Numbered from the stretch's first letter, positions 1-9,404 are shown. The stretch: 37,454 nt of DNA from Actinomycetota bacterium (GCA_017853815.1 JAFMIT010000003.1:1-37454), one strand, 5' to 3'. Program-made: numbers and translations. Notes: generated by a model not told the origin, from the letters alone.

Positions 1-916
1 CACTAGGGATAGCTGACTGACCCCAACGCGCACCGAGCAAACCTCCCGCAATCGCCGCAACCGTGTCAGTGTCATTGCCGACTCGCACTGCACGCTCTAG
101 TGCAGCTTGAAAATGCTGAGCCGGGAAGATTCCCAGTTGTGGCAAATCTGCGGGAACTGGCGTGTGGAAAATTGCGGACCATGCAGCCTGGAATGCATGC
201 ACGACCCAGCCGTTGTTGGTGAACTCCCAGGCCTGTCGAGATTCCGCTTCATCGATGAGTGATGACCAACGCTGACGGCGAACGTCGTCGAGATACTCAA
301 GACCTACTCGTGGACCTTTGAGTTCGCCTGTCAAAATCGCATCTCGCATCGCCATGCACCACAGTGCACAGGCATCGGCAGCGTCCATGTCGCGATGGGT
401 GAGATCACTAATGGCACGAGCCGCACGCCATAGCTCATCGGGGGAGTCCAGAAATGCGAGCACCACAGGTGCGGTTCGCATCAGCGAGCCGTTGCCACCA
501 CTGTGCAAGTTTCGTTCGGCGAATGAAATTGCTGCCCTATTTGCTGCCTCCGCAGACAGTTCAGAGAGTCCACCCAACACAGCGCGAGTCTGATTGCCGA
601 CATCGGGAGCAGTCCTTGCCCACGTAGCCCAGGCGTTAACAATGTCGTCTTGAGCCTTCGAGTCGAGTAGGTCCGCACCGGTGGCCGCAACCTCCGCGAT
701 GCACAAAGCCATCGACGTGTCATCAGTCCATTCGCCGGCTTTGAAGCCGAAAGGGCCACCACCTTTCATGCGAATGGATTCGGTGTAGGGAACCCGCGGT
801 TGAAATTCGTAGCCCGCGCCAAGTGCGTCACCGCAGGCCGTGCCCAGTAAAAGTCCAATGGCACGATCCATTTGAGCGGTAGAAAGTTTTGGTCTGTGTG
901 TGTTGCGAAAGTTCAT
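1..916 (-). CDS. ADP-ribosylglycohydrolase family protein, 3' end cut by window edge
   Basis: Translating the minus strand from an ATG at 916 gives about 305 uninterrupted residues running off the left edge. The family's motifs are in order: GLLLGTACGDALGAGYEF near residues 21-38, the Mg-binding WTDDTS near 63-68, GNGSLMRTAPV in the middle, THRDMDAADAC, and the C-terminal GNDTDTVAAIAGGLLGA near 290, which supplies the second metal site. These enzymes remove ADP-ribose from proteins or small molecules in the cytoplasm, using two Mg ions. A purine-rich AGGGGG lies about 8 bases before the ATG and supports this start. An in-frame ATG at 871 is a less likely alternative. The gene is divergent from xylA, so the two share a regulatory region. 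The substrate cannot be told from sequence; a role with the xylose genes is possible but unproven. Confidence 0.9.
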   Translation of the reverse strand, partial: MNFRNTHRPKLSTAQMDRAIGLLLGTACGDALGAGYEFQPRVPYTESIRMKGGGPFGFKAGEWTDDTSMALCIAEVAATGADLLDSKAQDDIVNAWATWARTAPDVGNQTRAVLGGLSELSAEAANRAAISFAERNLHSGGNGSLMRTAPVVLAFLDSPDELWRAARAISDLTHRDMDAADACALWCMAMRDAILTGELKGPRVGLEYLDDVRRQRWSSLIDEAESRQAWEFTNNGWVVHAFQAAWSAIFHTPVPADLPQLGIFPAQHFQAALERAVRVGNDTDTVAAIAGGLLGARWGQSAIPS

Positions 917-1018
917 GCTGAAGTCCCCCTTTAGTTGTGAACAGAAACTACAACTCGAGCCTGACATTTTGGCTCACGCTTGTCCCGTCACCTGCAATGC
1001 AGACGAGTTGTTGACACG

Positions 1019-1038
1019 TTTGTCTCGAACAAGACAAA
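1019..1038. promoter_or_regulatory. Palindrome in the xylA/ADP-ribosylglycohydrolase divergent region
   Basis: Perfect inverted repeat with 7-base arms TTTGTCT and AGACAAA around 6 bases. It directly follows a TTGACA hexamer at 1011-1016 on the plus strand, although no good -10 is visible at 16-18 bases. Its position between two divergent genes and about 170 bases before xylA fits an operator for a xylose regulator of ROK/XylR or LacI type. No xylR gene is in the window, so the binding protein is unknown. Confidence 0.5.
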
Positions 1039-1205
1039 GCAAAGTTAAAGGACAAGTCATCGCAGAAGGTGTCGTCCGTTGGGAACAAAAATGGCTCTCA
1101 ATTTCCATTGATGGCACCTGTGGCTTGTGCTAATTTCCTGACAAATGGTTGGCAATTGTGCTGACCCTGTAGACGAACTTTTTCGGCCGAACATTGGATG
1201 CATTC

Positions 1206-2366
1206 ATGACACAACTGACTCCTCGCCCAGAAGATAAATTCACGTTCGGCATGTGGACCGTCGGCTGGCAAGCGCGCGATCCATTCGGTGACGCAACCCG
1301 CAGAGCGCTTGATCCGGTGGAGATAGTTGAGAACCTTGCACAGCTTGGTGCGTATGGGCTAACTTTCCATGACGACGATCTCATTCCTTTCGGCAGCGAT
1401 GAAGCAGCGCGGGCAAAATCGATTGCCCGCTTCAAGGAATCCCTCGCGGCGACGGGTCTAAAAGTCCCGATGGTGACGACCAATCTTTTCTCGCATCCAA
1501 TTTTTAAAGACGGTGCCTTCACCTCGAATGACCGCGATGTTCGGCGATATGCGCTTTCGAAAGTAATGCGTAATCTGCACCTCGCGGCCGAGTTGGGTGC
1601 CGAGACTTACGTCATGTGGGGTGGTCGCGAAGGTTCCGAAATGGATGCTGCAAAGGACGTTCGGCATGCTCTCGATCGCTACAAGGAAGGCGTTGACACG
1701 CTTTGCCAATTCGTGATTGATCATGGGTACTCAATTCGATTCGCTCTCGAACCCAAGCCCAATGAACCACGTGGCGATATCCTGCTTCCCACCGTAGGTC
1801 ATGCGCTGGCCTTCATTAACGAACTGCAATACCCAGAAATGGTCGGTCTAAATCCTGAAGTTGGCCATGAACAAATGGCGGGATTGAATTTTGTCCACGC
1901 AATTGCTCAAGCTCTATGGCATGGCAAGCTCTTCCACATCGACCTCAATGGTCAGCGTGGTATCAAGTACGACCAAGACTTTGTTTTTGGTCATGGCGAC
2001 TTGATGAACGCCTTCTTCCTTGTGGATCTCTTGGAATCAGCTGGCTATGCCGGTCCAAAACACTTTGACTACAAGCCAATGCGCACCGAAAATCTCGATG
2101 GTGTCTGGGCATCAGCTGCCGCAAACATGCGCACCTACTTGCTCCTCAAGGAACGTGCTCTCGCGTTTCGCGCTGATCCGCGCGTTCACACGGCTCTCGA
2201 ATTCAGCGGTCTGAATTCGTTGCAGCAGCCGACGCTTGCGCCGGGCGAGAGTTATCGCGACATCCCAGGAGTCGACGGCTTCGACGTCGAGGAATTGGGC
2301 AAGCGCGGATATGGCTACGTGCAACTCTCGCAGCTGGCTCTCGAGCACCTGCTTGGAGTGCACTAA
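1206..2366 (+). CDS. xylA: Xylose isomerase (class I, actinobacterial type)
   Basis: Converts D-xylose to D-xylulose in the cytoplasm, the first step of xylose catabolism. At 386 residues it has the usual length of the short Streptomyces/Arthrobacter-type enzyme. Visible active-site segments: TFHDDDLIPF with catalytic His55, MWGGREGSE, EPKPNEPRGD with the metal-binding Glu and Lys, NPEVGHEQMAGLNF with Glu and His, HIDLNGQ, and KHFDYKP near the end of the barrel. I chose the ATG at 1206 because the product then begins MTQLTPRPEDKFTFG, the normal start of this family, and GGA lies 7 bases upstream. An in-frame TTG at 1194 would add four residues. The stop overlaps the xylB start (TAATG), so the two are translationally coupled. 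Confidence 0.97.
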   Translation: MTQLTPRPEDKFTFGMWTVGWQARDPFGDATRRALDPVEIVENLAQLGAYGLTFHDDDLIPFGSDEAARAKSIARFKESLAATGLKVPMVTTNLFSHPIFKDGAFTSNDRDVRRYALSKVMRNLHLAAELGAETYVMWGGREGSEMDAAKDVRHALDRYKEGVDTLCQFVIDHGYSIRFALEPKPNEPRGDILLPTVGHALAFINELQYPEMVGLNPEVGHEQMAGLNFVHAIAQALWHGKLFHIDLNGQRGIKYDQDFVFGHGDLMNAFFLVDLLESAGYAGPKHFDYKPMRTENLDGVWASAAANMRTYLLLKERALAFRADPRVHTALEFSGLNSLQQPTLAPGESYRDIPGVDGFDVEELGKRGYGYVQLSQLALEHLLGVH

Positions 2367-3784
2367 TGCTCGTTGCTGGCATTGACTCCTCAACCCAGTC
2401 ATGCAAAGTGCTCGTCGTCGACGCTGCGACTGGGAAGATTGTTCGCCAAGGTTCGGCTTCTCATCCAGAGGGCACCGAAGTTCATCCTCATCATTGGTGG
2501 GAAGCGCTGAAGCGTGCGATCGAATCTGCTGGTGGGCTCAGTGATGTCGGTGCACTTTCAGTTGGTGGCCAACAGCATGGCATGGTCTTGCTCGATTCTG
2601 CTGGTGAAGTGTGTCGAGAAGCATTGCTCTGGAATGACACCCGCTCCGCAGAGCAGGCGAATCAATTGGTCGAGCGTTTCGGAGCCAGTTGGTGGGCCCA
2701 GAACATCGGAAGTGTGCCCGTGGCGTCTTTCACGGTCACCAAGCTGGCATGGGTTGCACAGAACGAGCCAGAGATCGCGAGCCGCACGGCCGCTGTCTGC
2801 CTGCCACATGATTGGTTGACATACAAACTTCGTGGTGGCGCAGAACTCGCTCAGCGCGAAGGTCTCGAGGTATCGCTCACCACCGACCGAGGCGATGCCA
2901 GCGGCACGGGCTATTGGTCAACCACTACCGAGAGTTACGACCTCAATCTTGTGGAAACTGCGTTTGGACATAGACCGGTACTGCCTCGAGTGCTCGATGC
3001 TTGGGCAAGTGCCGGAAACGTCGATAGCGATGTTGCTCGCGAATTGGGCATACATCCAAACTGCTTGATGGGTGCTGGCAGTGGAGACAACATGGCCGCG
3101 GCGCTCGGACTCGGTGCAACACCTGGTAAAGGAATTGTCTCACTCGGAACTTCGGGAACGGTGTTTGCTTCTTCGTCGACGTCTACCCATGACGAGTCAG
3201 GAATGATTGCTGGCTTCGCCGATGCAACAGGCAACTTCCTGCCACTAGCTTGCACTTTAAACGCCACGCAAGTGCTCGATCGACTTCGCACTCTGACGGG
3301 TCTCGACTACGCACAATTCGATGCAGCTGCCCTCAGCATGGAGCCGGGTGCACATGGTTTGACACTGATTCCGTACTTCCAAGGTGAGCGCACCCCGAAC
3401 CGCCCGAATGCCACGGGCACTCTGCATGGAATGCGTCTCGACAATGTCTCTGCGGCACACATTGCACGAGCCGGAGTCGAAGCAATCATCTGCTCACTCA
3501 ATGATGCTCTCCTCGCGATTCGAGATTGTGGAGTGGAAGTCACGTCGCTGTCGCTTATTGGCGGCGGTGCAGCCTCGATTGCAACGCAGCAGATTGCATC
3601 CAGCATTTTCGGCGAACCCATCGCGGTGCCACCCACGAGCGAATACGTTGCCTTGGGAATGGCGCGACAAGCGGCGCACGTGGCTGGCGTGGACACGCAA
3701 ACGTGGCAGCTGGTTGGCGAGAGCCTGGTGCACTCGCCGAGCGCACCGCACGTCTTTCAGACCTACCAGCAGCTCAGAGGTTAA
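2366..3784 (+). CDS. xylB: Xylulokinase (FGGY family)
   Basis: Phosphorylates D-xylulose to xylulose-5-phosphate with ATP, feeding the pentose phosphate pathway. The product has 472 residues. The N-terminal FGGY domain begins GIDSSTQSCKV (5-15), followed by the substrate loop GGQQHGMV (67-74) and the xylulokinase-like TTDRGDASGTGYW (172-184). The catalytic base is probably Asp241 in GAGSGDNMAAA, and LGTSGTVFA follows as the phosphate-binding segment. The C-terminal domain carries LIGGGAAS. The ATG overlaps the xylA stop by one base and the next gene starts 9 bases after the stop, so all three genes are probably one transcript. The ribulokinase and glycerol kinase branches of FGGY are less likely given the xylA neighbour. 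Confidence 0.95.
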   Translation: MLVAGIDSSTQSCKVLVVDAATGKIVRQGSASHPEGTEVHPHHWWEALKRAIESAGGLSDVGALSVGGQQHGMVLLDSAGEVCREALLWNDTRSAEQANQLVERFGASWWAQNIGSVPVASFTVTKLAWVAQNEPEIASRTAAVCLPHDWLTYKLRGGAELAQREGLEVSLTTDRGDASGTGYWSTTTESYDLNLVETAFGHRPVLPRVLDAWASAGNVDSDVARELGIHPNCLMGAGSGDNMAAALGLGATPGKGIVSLGTSGTVFASSSTSTHDESGMIAGFADATGNFLPLACTLNATQVLDRLRTLTGLDYAQFDAAALSMEPGAHGLTLIPYFQGERTPNRPNATGTLHGMRLDNVSAAHIARAGVEAIICSLNDALLAIRDCGVEVTSLSLIGGGAASIATQQIASSIFGEPIAVPPTSEYVALGMARQAAHVAGVDTQTWQLVGESLVHSPSAPHVFQTYQQLRG

Positions 3785-3793
3785 GGCGAGACG

Positions 3794-4618
3794 GTGCTGT
3801 TTATCAGTTCGGGCGAACACGAACTCTTCATTGATCCCACAAATGGCGGTCGCGTTGTGTCGTGGCAGATTGCTGGCGTCGATGTGCTCGCGCCAGTCGA
3901 AGAGGAACCCATCGAGGGCGGCTGGTATTTGATGGCTCCATGGGTCGGTCGACTCCGGGACCAGTCAGTGACTTTCGATAGTCACACCTTCCGGCAAGCA
4001 ATCAACTTCAGGGAATGGGCCATTCACGGCACTTTGCCGTTCGCCGAATGTCGAGTGCTGGCGCACTCTGACCGAGAAATAGTGATCTCTCACCAAACCG
4101 ATAAGCGCTGGCCAATTCCCGCAATGGTGACGCTTGCGTGGGAAGTCCATGAGTGGGGTGTGGAGACCAGAGCGAGCGTTTCAACGACAGAAGGAAGTTT
4201 TCCAGCGGCAGTGGGATGGCATCCGTGGTTTCGTCGAAATCTGGCGTTGGGAGACACGCCCGTCGGACGTAGTGCTGTTTACGGTTTCGATGCGAGTGCG
4301 CAGTTTGTGACGGATGAGAAATTTATCGTCACGGGTGAAACCGTGGACGTTGGCGTCAGTCCCTTCGACGATTCTTTTGTCGTACCCGACGGCAAGGCAC
4401 ACATCACGTGGCCCGGCTTTCGACGAATCGACATTGCGGCCGATGTGAAGTTCATGCATCTCTACGAAGCCAACGAATTCGTGTGCATCGAACCAGAAAC
4501 TGCCCCACCTAATGGCGTGAACTTGTTGGGCTCTGGCTACGGCCACATCGTCAGTCCTGGTAAACCACTCACCGCGCAAGCCGAATGGCGTGTGTCAGAG
4601 CATTCGGGACTGAACTAG
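3794..4618 (+). CDS. Aldose 1-epimerase-like (mutarotase) protein
   Basis: A 274-residue GalM-like protein that probably interconverts alpha and beta anomers of a sugar, here plausibly xylose ahead of XylA. Family features: NGGRVVSWQIAGVDVL near the start, APWVGRLRD (usually APWANRI), IHGTLP, the catalytic-His segment GWHPWF, and a late acidic segment CIEPETAPPNGVN where the general base is expected. The GTG start at 3794 follows a purine-rich AAGGCGAG and gives a start 9 bases after xylB. The stop (TAG, 4616-4618) directly abuts the stop of the convergent GH28-like gene, so no terminator can fit between them. Family assignment is secure; the exact sugar is inferred from context. Confidence 0.88.
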   Translation: MLFISSGEHELFIDPTNGGRVVSWQIAGVDVLAPVEEEPIEGGWYLMAPWVGRLRDQSVTFDSHTFRQAINFREWAIHGTLPFAECRVLAHSDREIVISHQTDKRWPIPAMVTLAWEVHEWGVETRASVSTTEGSFPAAVGWHPWFRRNLALGDTPVGRSAVYGFDASAQFVTDEKFIVTGETVDVGVSPFDDSFVVPDGKAHITWPGFRRIDIAADVKFMHLYEANEFVCIEPETAPPNGVNLLGSGYGHIVSPGKPLTAQAEWRVSEHSGLN

Positions 4619-6013
4619 TCAGTTCTCCGATACCGCTGGGAGGTGAGCCCGCGCCGCTTCACCGTGAAAGCGCTCAAGCACCAAATCTCGGACATCTACT
4701 GCTGCGACAGCATGTGCGTAACGGTTGGACGTCGCAGGATTCCACACAACCCGGCAATCCTCGAGTCGCACGTCCTCGGCTTGCATCAACTCAAACGCTG
4801 AGTGATCTCGGCGCAAGAAAGTTGTTTCGCCAGCAGGACGCAGGTCGATTCGAGGATCCCACTTCGACTGGGCCGACATCTCAACGCGAACGTGATTGAA
4901 GACGACTTCACGCACGAGTTCTGGGCGTTGCCCCCACACGAGTACACCAGCTTCAGAGCGGCACATAATGTTTGAGAAACAAATATTGCGGACTGAGCCA
5001 GCAAGTTTTCGTTCGGGATTGCCAGGATGAAGTTCTGATTCATCGTCCCATGCCGCCGCGGTTACGTGCAGAGGTTCCCCGTGACCCCACCAAGATTCGC
5101 TAAAGGTTCGAGTATTCACAATGCAATCGTTGACGAGCACATCACGAACTTGCCCGCCCTCACGTGGACGAATAGCAATACCGCGATGTGAATCCGTGAT
5201 GATGCAATCGCTGATGATCACTTGTTCAATGTCCGCGCAAGATTCTGTGCCAAGGGTGATGGCGCCGGACGTGGAGGTCATAATGCAGTGAGAAATCACG
5301 ACATTAGCGATAGGACCATACATGGCGGTTGCGGTACAAGTTTTGAGTGAAATGCAATCGTCGGCGGTGATCAATTCACAGTTAGTGATGCGGACGTTGT
5401 CACACCGGTCGATGTCAATGCCGTCGGCATTTGGCACCATCAGATCAGTCAAAATTCGAATGCCGTCGATGTTGCAGCCATCGCAGCCAGTCACTCGAAT
5501 GGCCCAAAACGCGGGATCCCTAAGAGTGAAGTCTCGCAGTACAACCGACTCACAGTCGATCAGAAAAATCGTGAAGGGCCGTTCTAGGTATTGGCTGCGT
5601 CCCCCCTCAGGTGCTCGCATTTCGTGAATGTACTGACCTCTGTCGAGGATAAAGCCATCCGCGTTACCTGAAATAGTTCCTTGACCCGTGATGGAAACTC
5701 CATGAGCTTGATATCCCACAATAAATGCGCGCTGGGGAAGAACTTCTTCAACAATCAGATTCTTTGTGATCGAAGGAACTGAGTGTTCAGGCAAATAGTC
5801 TGCATAGTTACTAGATGCATACAGTTCTGCACCCGGTTCGAGATGAAGTTCGATTCCAGCCTTCAGCTGCAAACTTCCGCTGAGAAAACGGCCGGCCGGA
5901 ATCGTGACTCGTCCACCGCCGCTGGCACTCACCGAGTCGATTGCCCGCTGGATAGACGGTGCATTGTTTGTTTCACCATCAGCAATGGCACCGAAATCAA
6001 GAATGGATGTCAT
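4619..6013 (-). CDS. GH28-like glycoside hydrolase (polygalacturonase fold)
   Basis: A right-handed beta-helix protein of 464 residues without a signal peptide, so probably cytoplasmic and acting on imported oligosaccharides. The N-terminus has the pectate-lyase-superfamily block LDFGAIADGETNNAPSIQRAID. The GH28 catalytic region is present: NADGIDIDRC (195-204, catalytic Asp197) and TADDCISLKT (216-225, Asp218/Asp219). The usual GHG motif is replaced by a TSGAITLGTES segment (248-258) and the RIK motif by IRPRE (281-285), so classical polygalacturonase activity is doubtful. The ATG at 6013 forms ATGA with the stop of the upstream beta-mannosidase gene, showing tight coupling; a start nine codons earlier would lie inside that gene. 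Linkage suggests hemicellulose or pectin side-chain cleavage. Substrate unknown. Confidence 0.85.
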   Translation of the reverse strand: MTSILDFGAIADGETNNAPSIQRAIDSVSASGGGRVTIPAGRFLSGSLQLKAGIELHLEPGAELYASSNYADYLPEHSVPSITKNLIVEEVLPQRAFIVGYQAHGVSITGQGTISGNADGFILDRGQYIHEMRAPEGGRSQYLERPFTIFLIDCESVVLRDFTLRDPAFWAIRVTGCDGCNIDGIRILTDLMVPNADGIDIDRCDNVRITNCELITADDCISLKTCTATAMYGPIANVVISHCIMTSTSGAITLGTESCADIEQVIISDCIITDSHRGIAIRPREGGQVRDVLVNDCIVNTRTFSESWWGHGEPLHVTAAAWDDESELHPGNPERKLAGSVRNICFSNIMCRSEAGVLVWGQRPELVREVVFNHVRVEMSAQSKWDPRIDLRPAGETTFLRRDHSAFELMQAEDVRLEDCRVVWNPATSNRYAHAVAAVDVRDLVLERFHGEAARAHLPAVSEN

Positions 6014-8457
6014 GAACCAAGCAATCTGTTGTGTGACCACACGATGTCCGCTAAGCGCGCCTTCAGCGGCTCGAGCGAAACCGGTGCAGTGATGTGGAAG
6101 GTAGTGGATTCATTCGGCAGGAGAGCAACAAACTGCTTATCAACTCTTGACCCTTCAACCACAATCTCTGGTAACAGGCACAGCTCGTGGATGAAATGAT
6201 CTGAGGTGACCGTCACGGTCGCCGAATTGCCAGTGACCTCGATTACTGACTGCACACGCTGAGGCAAGACGCCTTCCGCAGGTTGCATGGAGGCTCTGCG
6301 TGCTGTGCGGATGCCGTCAGCATCCACACAAACGAACGTGAGATTGTCAGCTGCAGCGAGACCAGGCAAGAGCTCATGAGTATCAAAACGCTTGGCTGAG
6401 TACGGTGGAACTTTGAGATGAACCTTTGCTTGTTCAGCCACGTCACCAGCGGAGTTGATAAGCCATAGATCGACTGGCGTGTCCCATTCATCCGCGGTGT
6501 CGTTGATGAGAGTCAGCGGCATACCGAAATCTGGCCTCGTCAAAATAACTGCCCTCGGACGGTAGGCCTCTTGCATCGCGTACCACGCAAGTTTGCGATG
6601 ACCGGTGTAATCGAGAACTGCCCAGCTGATTGCTGGCCACATGTCGTTGAATTGCCAGAGGATGGTCCCCGAGCACCGTTCATACAGGCTTCTAAAATGC
6701 TTCAAACCAGTTTGCACCGCACGTGCCTGAAGTAGCTGTGCGGCGAAGTACCACGCATGACCTTCGACTGGTGGGGTCTTCCATTCCCGATGAAGTCCCG
6801 CTGAAATCTTGTCCATGCCATCAAACGCTTTTTGGTGGATAGCTAAGTCCGGATCGCGCGAATCAAGATTGTCCTTGCCGATTGCCCTCGTCAGCATTGG
6901 CCATGAACCTGGCCCGTTGAAACCAAACTCGGCGGCGAAAGCGGGTGAATATTCTTCGTAACGCTCATAGCCGAGTTCGTTCCAGACGTCCCAAATGTGA
7001 TTGGTACCTGACTTGAAACTGCGAACGTCGTCAGAGTGCGACGAAAACGGCGAACCTGGAATGTAGGGACGCGTGCGATCGAGCCGACCGAGTACACCAG
7101 GGATTGTCTTGCGGTAAAAACTATCTCCCCAAGGTCGACCACCGAGGGGCTCTTGCCAACCCCAGTACTGGAATCCTTCGATGCATTCGTTACCTCCACA
7201 CCAGATGACCAAACTTGGGTGAGATTGCAGACGACGAACAGCCTCTTCGACTTCCAGCTCGACTTCTTCAAACATTTCGCTGGTCTCTGGGTACGCGGCG
7301 CAAGCGAAGAGGAAGTCTTGCCACACAACAACGCCTTCGGCATCACACAAGTTGTAGAAGTCTTCTGACTCATAGATGCCACCGCCCCAGACACGAATAC
7401 CGGTAATACCGACTTCGAGCATGTCATCCAAGCGCTGGCGGTAGCGCGCTAGCGTCACGCGAGTTGGGAACGGATCGTCTGGAATCCAGTTAGCACCGCG
7501 AATCCAGAGGCGTTCACCATTTACTTTGATGGCGAAAAGTTGGTCTTCGCCGATATCAGATGTATCGAGCTCAACTTTTCGAAATCCAACTGAGCGAGTC
7601 AAACTGTCGAGGACGTCCTCTCCATCAATCAGCTCTACAACGCAGGTGTACAGCTTCTGATCTCCACGTCCACGCGGCCACCACAACTGCGCTTGCGGAA
7701 CCGGCAGCGAATCAATCGTTTCTGACGTTGCGCTACTTTCGTTGGTCGCCAAGGTGACATCGCCATCACGCAGACTTACGCGAACCTTCAGGCCATCAGT
7801 CGATCCGTCGATCTTGAACGAGCCAGAAAGTACTGGCGTGCCATCGTGAACAGATCCAGCTACACCAAGGTCGGAGAACTTCGCACGCGACCACGTGTGC
7901 AACTCAACCGGCTTCCAAAGTCCTGAACTGATTGTGATGGGACCCCAGTCCCAGCCGTAGCTGCATGCCATCTTTCGTTGGTAGTTGTACGGCATGTCAT
8001 AAGGCCGCGGATACAAACCAAGCTCAGCAACATGCTTTTCAGCATCAGGCAAAGGCGCCTGAATTCTCACTTCAACATCGACATCGCCCACGGCAATCTC
8101 CGAGGAGATATCTACTGCATGTGTGCGATGCATGTTTTTGACCGACAAACGCGTGACACCATTAATCAAAATGTCTGCGACCGTATCGATTCCTCGAAAA
8201 ACGAGTTGCACAACATCGTTTCCGGGTCGGTGGTTGATTGTCGTTCGGTACGTTACGTCAGTTCGCCAGAGCCACTGCTGATCTGCTTCCCGACCGTCGA
8301 TAGAGATATCGTCGATAAGACCCGCCGAGATCAGATCCGTGTGAACACATCCAGGGACTTGAGCCGCGAGAACGGGCGGTAACTCTGGAGCACCTGCATC
8401 TTCATGCGGGCGCAGTGAAATCGTCCAAGATGAAGTAAGTGGCTCGCGCAAAACCAT
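6010..8457 (-). CDS. Beta-mannosidase (GH2)
   Basis: An 815-residue GH2 enzyme expected to release mannose from the non-reducing end of beta-1,4-manno-oligosaccharides. There is no signal peptide, so it is cytoplasmic. The N-terminal sugar-binding domain has the beta-mannosidase-typical PGCVHTDL (35-42) and MACSYGWDWGP (163-173). An Ig-like domain follows, then the TIM barrel with GANWIPDDPFPTR (321-333), IRVWGGGIYE, the acid/base Glu424 in WCGGNE, and the probable nucleophile Glu510 in AEFGFNG. The ATG at 8457 has AGGA about 8 bases upstream. It lies 41 bases after the ROK kinase stop and overlaps the GH28-like start. The W-D-W-G and WGGG motifs favour mannosidase over galactosidase or glucuronidase. 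Confidence 0.93.
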   Translation of the reverse strand: MVLREPLTSSWTISLRPHEDAGAPELPPVLAAQVPGCVHTDLISAGLIDDISIDGREADQQWLWRTDVTYRTTINHRPGNDVVQLVFRGIDTVADILINGVTRLSVKNMHRTHAVDISSEIAVGDVDVEVRIQAPLPDAEKHVAELGLYPRPYDMPYNYQRKMACSYGWDWGPITISSGLWKPVELHTWSRAKFSDLGVAGSVHDGTPVLSGSFKIDGSTDGLKVRVSLRDGDVTLATNESSATSETIDSLPVPQAQLWWPRGRGDQKLYTCVVELIDGEDVLDSLTRSVGFRKVELDTSDIGEDQLFAIKVNGERLWIRGANWIPDDPFPTRVTLARYRQRLDDMLEVGITGIRVWGGGIYESEDFYNLCDAEGVVVWQDFLFACAAYPETSEMFEEVELEVEEAVRRLQSHPSLVIWCGGNECIEGFQYWGWQEPLGGRPWGDSFYRKTIPGVLGRLDRTRPYIPGSPFSSHSDDVRSFKSGTNHIWDVWNELGYERYEEYSPAFAAEFGFNGPGSWPMLTRAIGKDNLDSRDPDLAIHQKAFDGMDKISAGLHREWKTPPVEGHAWYFAAQLLQARAVQTGLKHFRSLYERCSGTILWQFNDMWPAISWAVLDYTGHRKLAWYAMQEAYRPRAVILTRPDFGMPLTLINDTADEWDTPVDLWLINSAGDVAEQAKVHLKVPPYSAKRFDTHELLPGLAAADNLTFVCVDADGIRTARRASMQPAEGVLPQRVQSVIEVTGNSATVTVTSDHFIHELCLLPEIVVEGSRVDKQFVALLPNESTTFHITAPVSLEPLKARLADIVWSHNRLLGS

Positions 8458-8498
8458 GATGTTTCCTAACTGGAGATGGAATGGAAAATTGCGTACTT

Positions 8499-9404
8499 TT
8501 AAAGCGCCGCTAAGGCAGCGCCGATAAGGCCAGCCTCAGATTCAAGTTTGGCTGGTCGAATATCTAGTCCCGAGAGAAACTCAATTCCTTCGGTGCGATG
8601 TTTCAGAGCTCTGCGAAGTGGTTCCCAGTAAATGTCACCAGCGCGAGACACGCCTCCACCGATCACCACGAGGCTGACATCAACGGTCGCAGCGACGTTG
8701 ACGATTCCAACAGCCAGCGAATCTGCACCATGTGCGATTGCGGCAATCGCAATGGCATCGCCGGCGCGAGCAGCGTCAGCCAAATCCATAAAGTCATCAG
8801 AGTCAGAAACCCAGCCATTATTTTTGGCCTGACGAACCATGTGTGGTCCACTTGCATAGACCTCAACGCAGCCACGCCGACCGCAAGGGCAGAGTTCGCC
8901 ATCAATCACGATGGTTGAATGACCAAAATAGCCAGCGTTGCCGGATTCGCCGACTTTCAGCTCACCGTCGAGCACAAGTCCGCCACCAATTCCAGTGGAC
9001 ACCACCATGCCGATCATGTTGCTGCTGCCAGCACCAGCGCCATAATGAAATTCAGCGTTTGTCATTGCAATGGCATCGCCATGCATCTTGACGCGCTCGC
9101 ACTCAAAAGTGCTGCGCAGAGAGTCAACCAAGGGAAAGTCTCGCCACACAGAAATGTTGACTGGGCTGACGGTTCCCTTGTCTACGTTGATAGGACCCGC
9201 CGAGCCAATGCCGATTCCCGTCATGGTGCCCGTTGTTGCACCAACGACGGATTTTGCTTCGACAACCAGTCGGTCCCAGAGCTCGTGTGCAGAGTTAGCG
9301 ACTGAAGAAATGCTCGAGGACTCAAGAAGTCTTCCGGAGAAATCCATTGATCCGATAGCGATCTTTGTTCCGCCAACATCAATACCAAGGATGTATTCGC
9401 TCAT
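8499..9404 (-). CDS. ROK family sugar kinase
   Basis: A 301-residue ATP-dependent hexose kinase without a DNA-binding domain. It has the phosphate loop GIDVGGTK (7-14), catalytic Asp110 in KMHGDAIAMTNAE, STGIGGG near 137-142, and the ROK zinc motif with His162 in GHSTI and the cysteines of CPCGRRGC (172-179). The HGDA replaces the commoner END(A/V)N. The likely job is phosphorylating mannose (or glucose) released by the neighbouring mannosidase, giving mannose-6-phosphate for the ManA encoded at 23299-24444. The ATG overlaps the lacI stop (ATGA), so regulator and kinase are coupled. Substrate is inferred from the neighbours; glucokinase is the main alternative. Confidence 0.9.
   Translation of the reverse strand: MSEYILGIDVGGTKIAIGSMDFSGRLLESSSISSVANSAHELWDRLVVEAKSVVGATTGTMTGIGIGSAGPINVDKGTVSPVNISVWRDFPLVDSLRSTFECERVKMHGDAIAMTNAEFHYGAGAGSSNMIGMVVSTGIGGGLVLDGELKVGESGNAGYFGHSTIVIDGELCPCGRRGCVEVYASGPHMVRQAKNNGWVSDSDDFMDLADAARAGDAIAIAAIAHGADSLAVGIVNVAATVDVSLVVIGGGVSRAGDIYWEPLRRALKHRTEGIEFLSGLDIRPAKLESEAGLIGAALAAL

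Noticed and set aside
900..1133. 77-codon plus-strand open frame between the ADP-ribosylglycohydrolase gene and xylA
   Set aside because: It overlaps the start of the minus-strand gene, has no ribosome site and no recognisable sequence, and contains the palindrome; treated as regulatory DNA.
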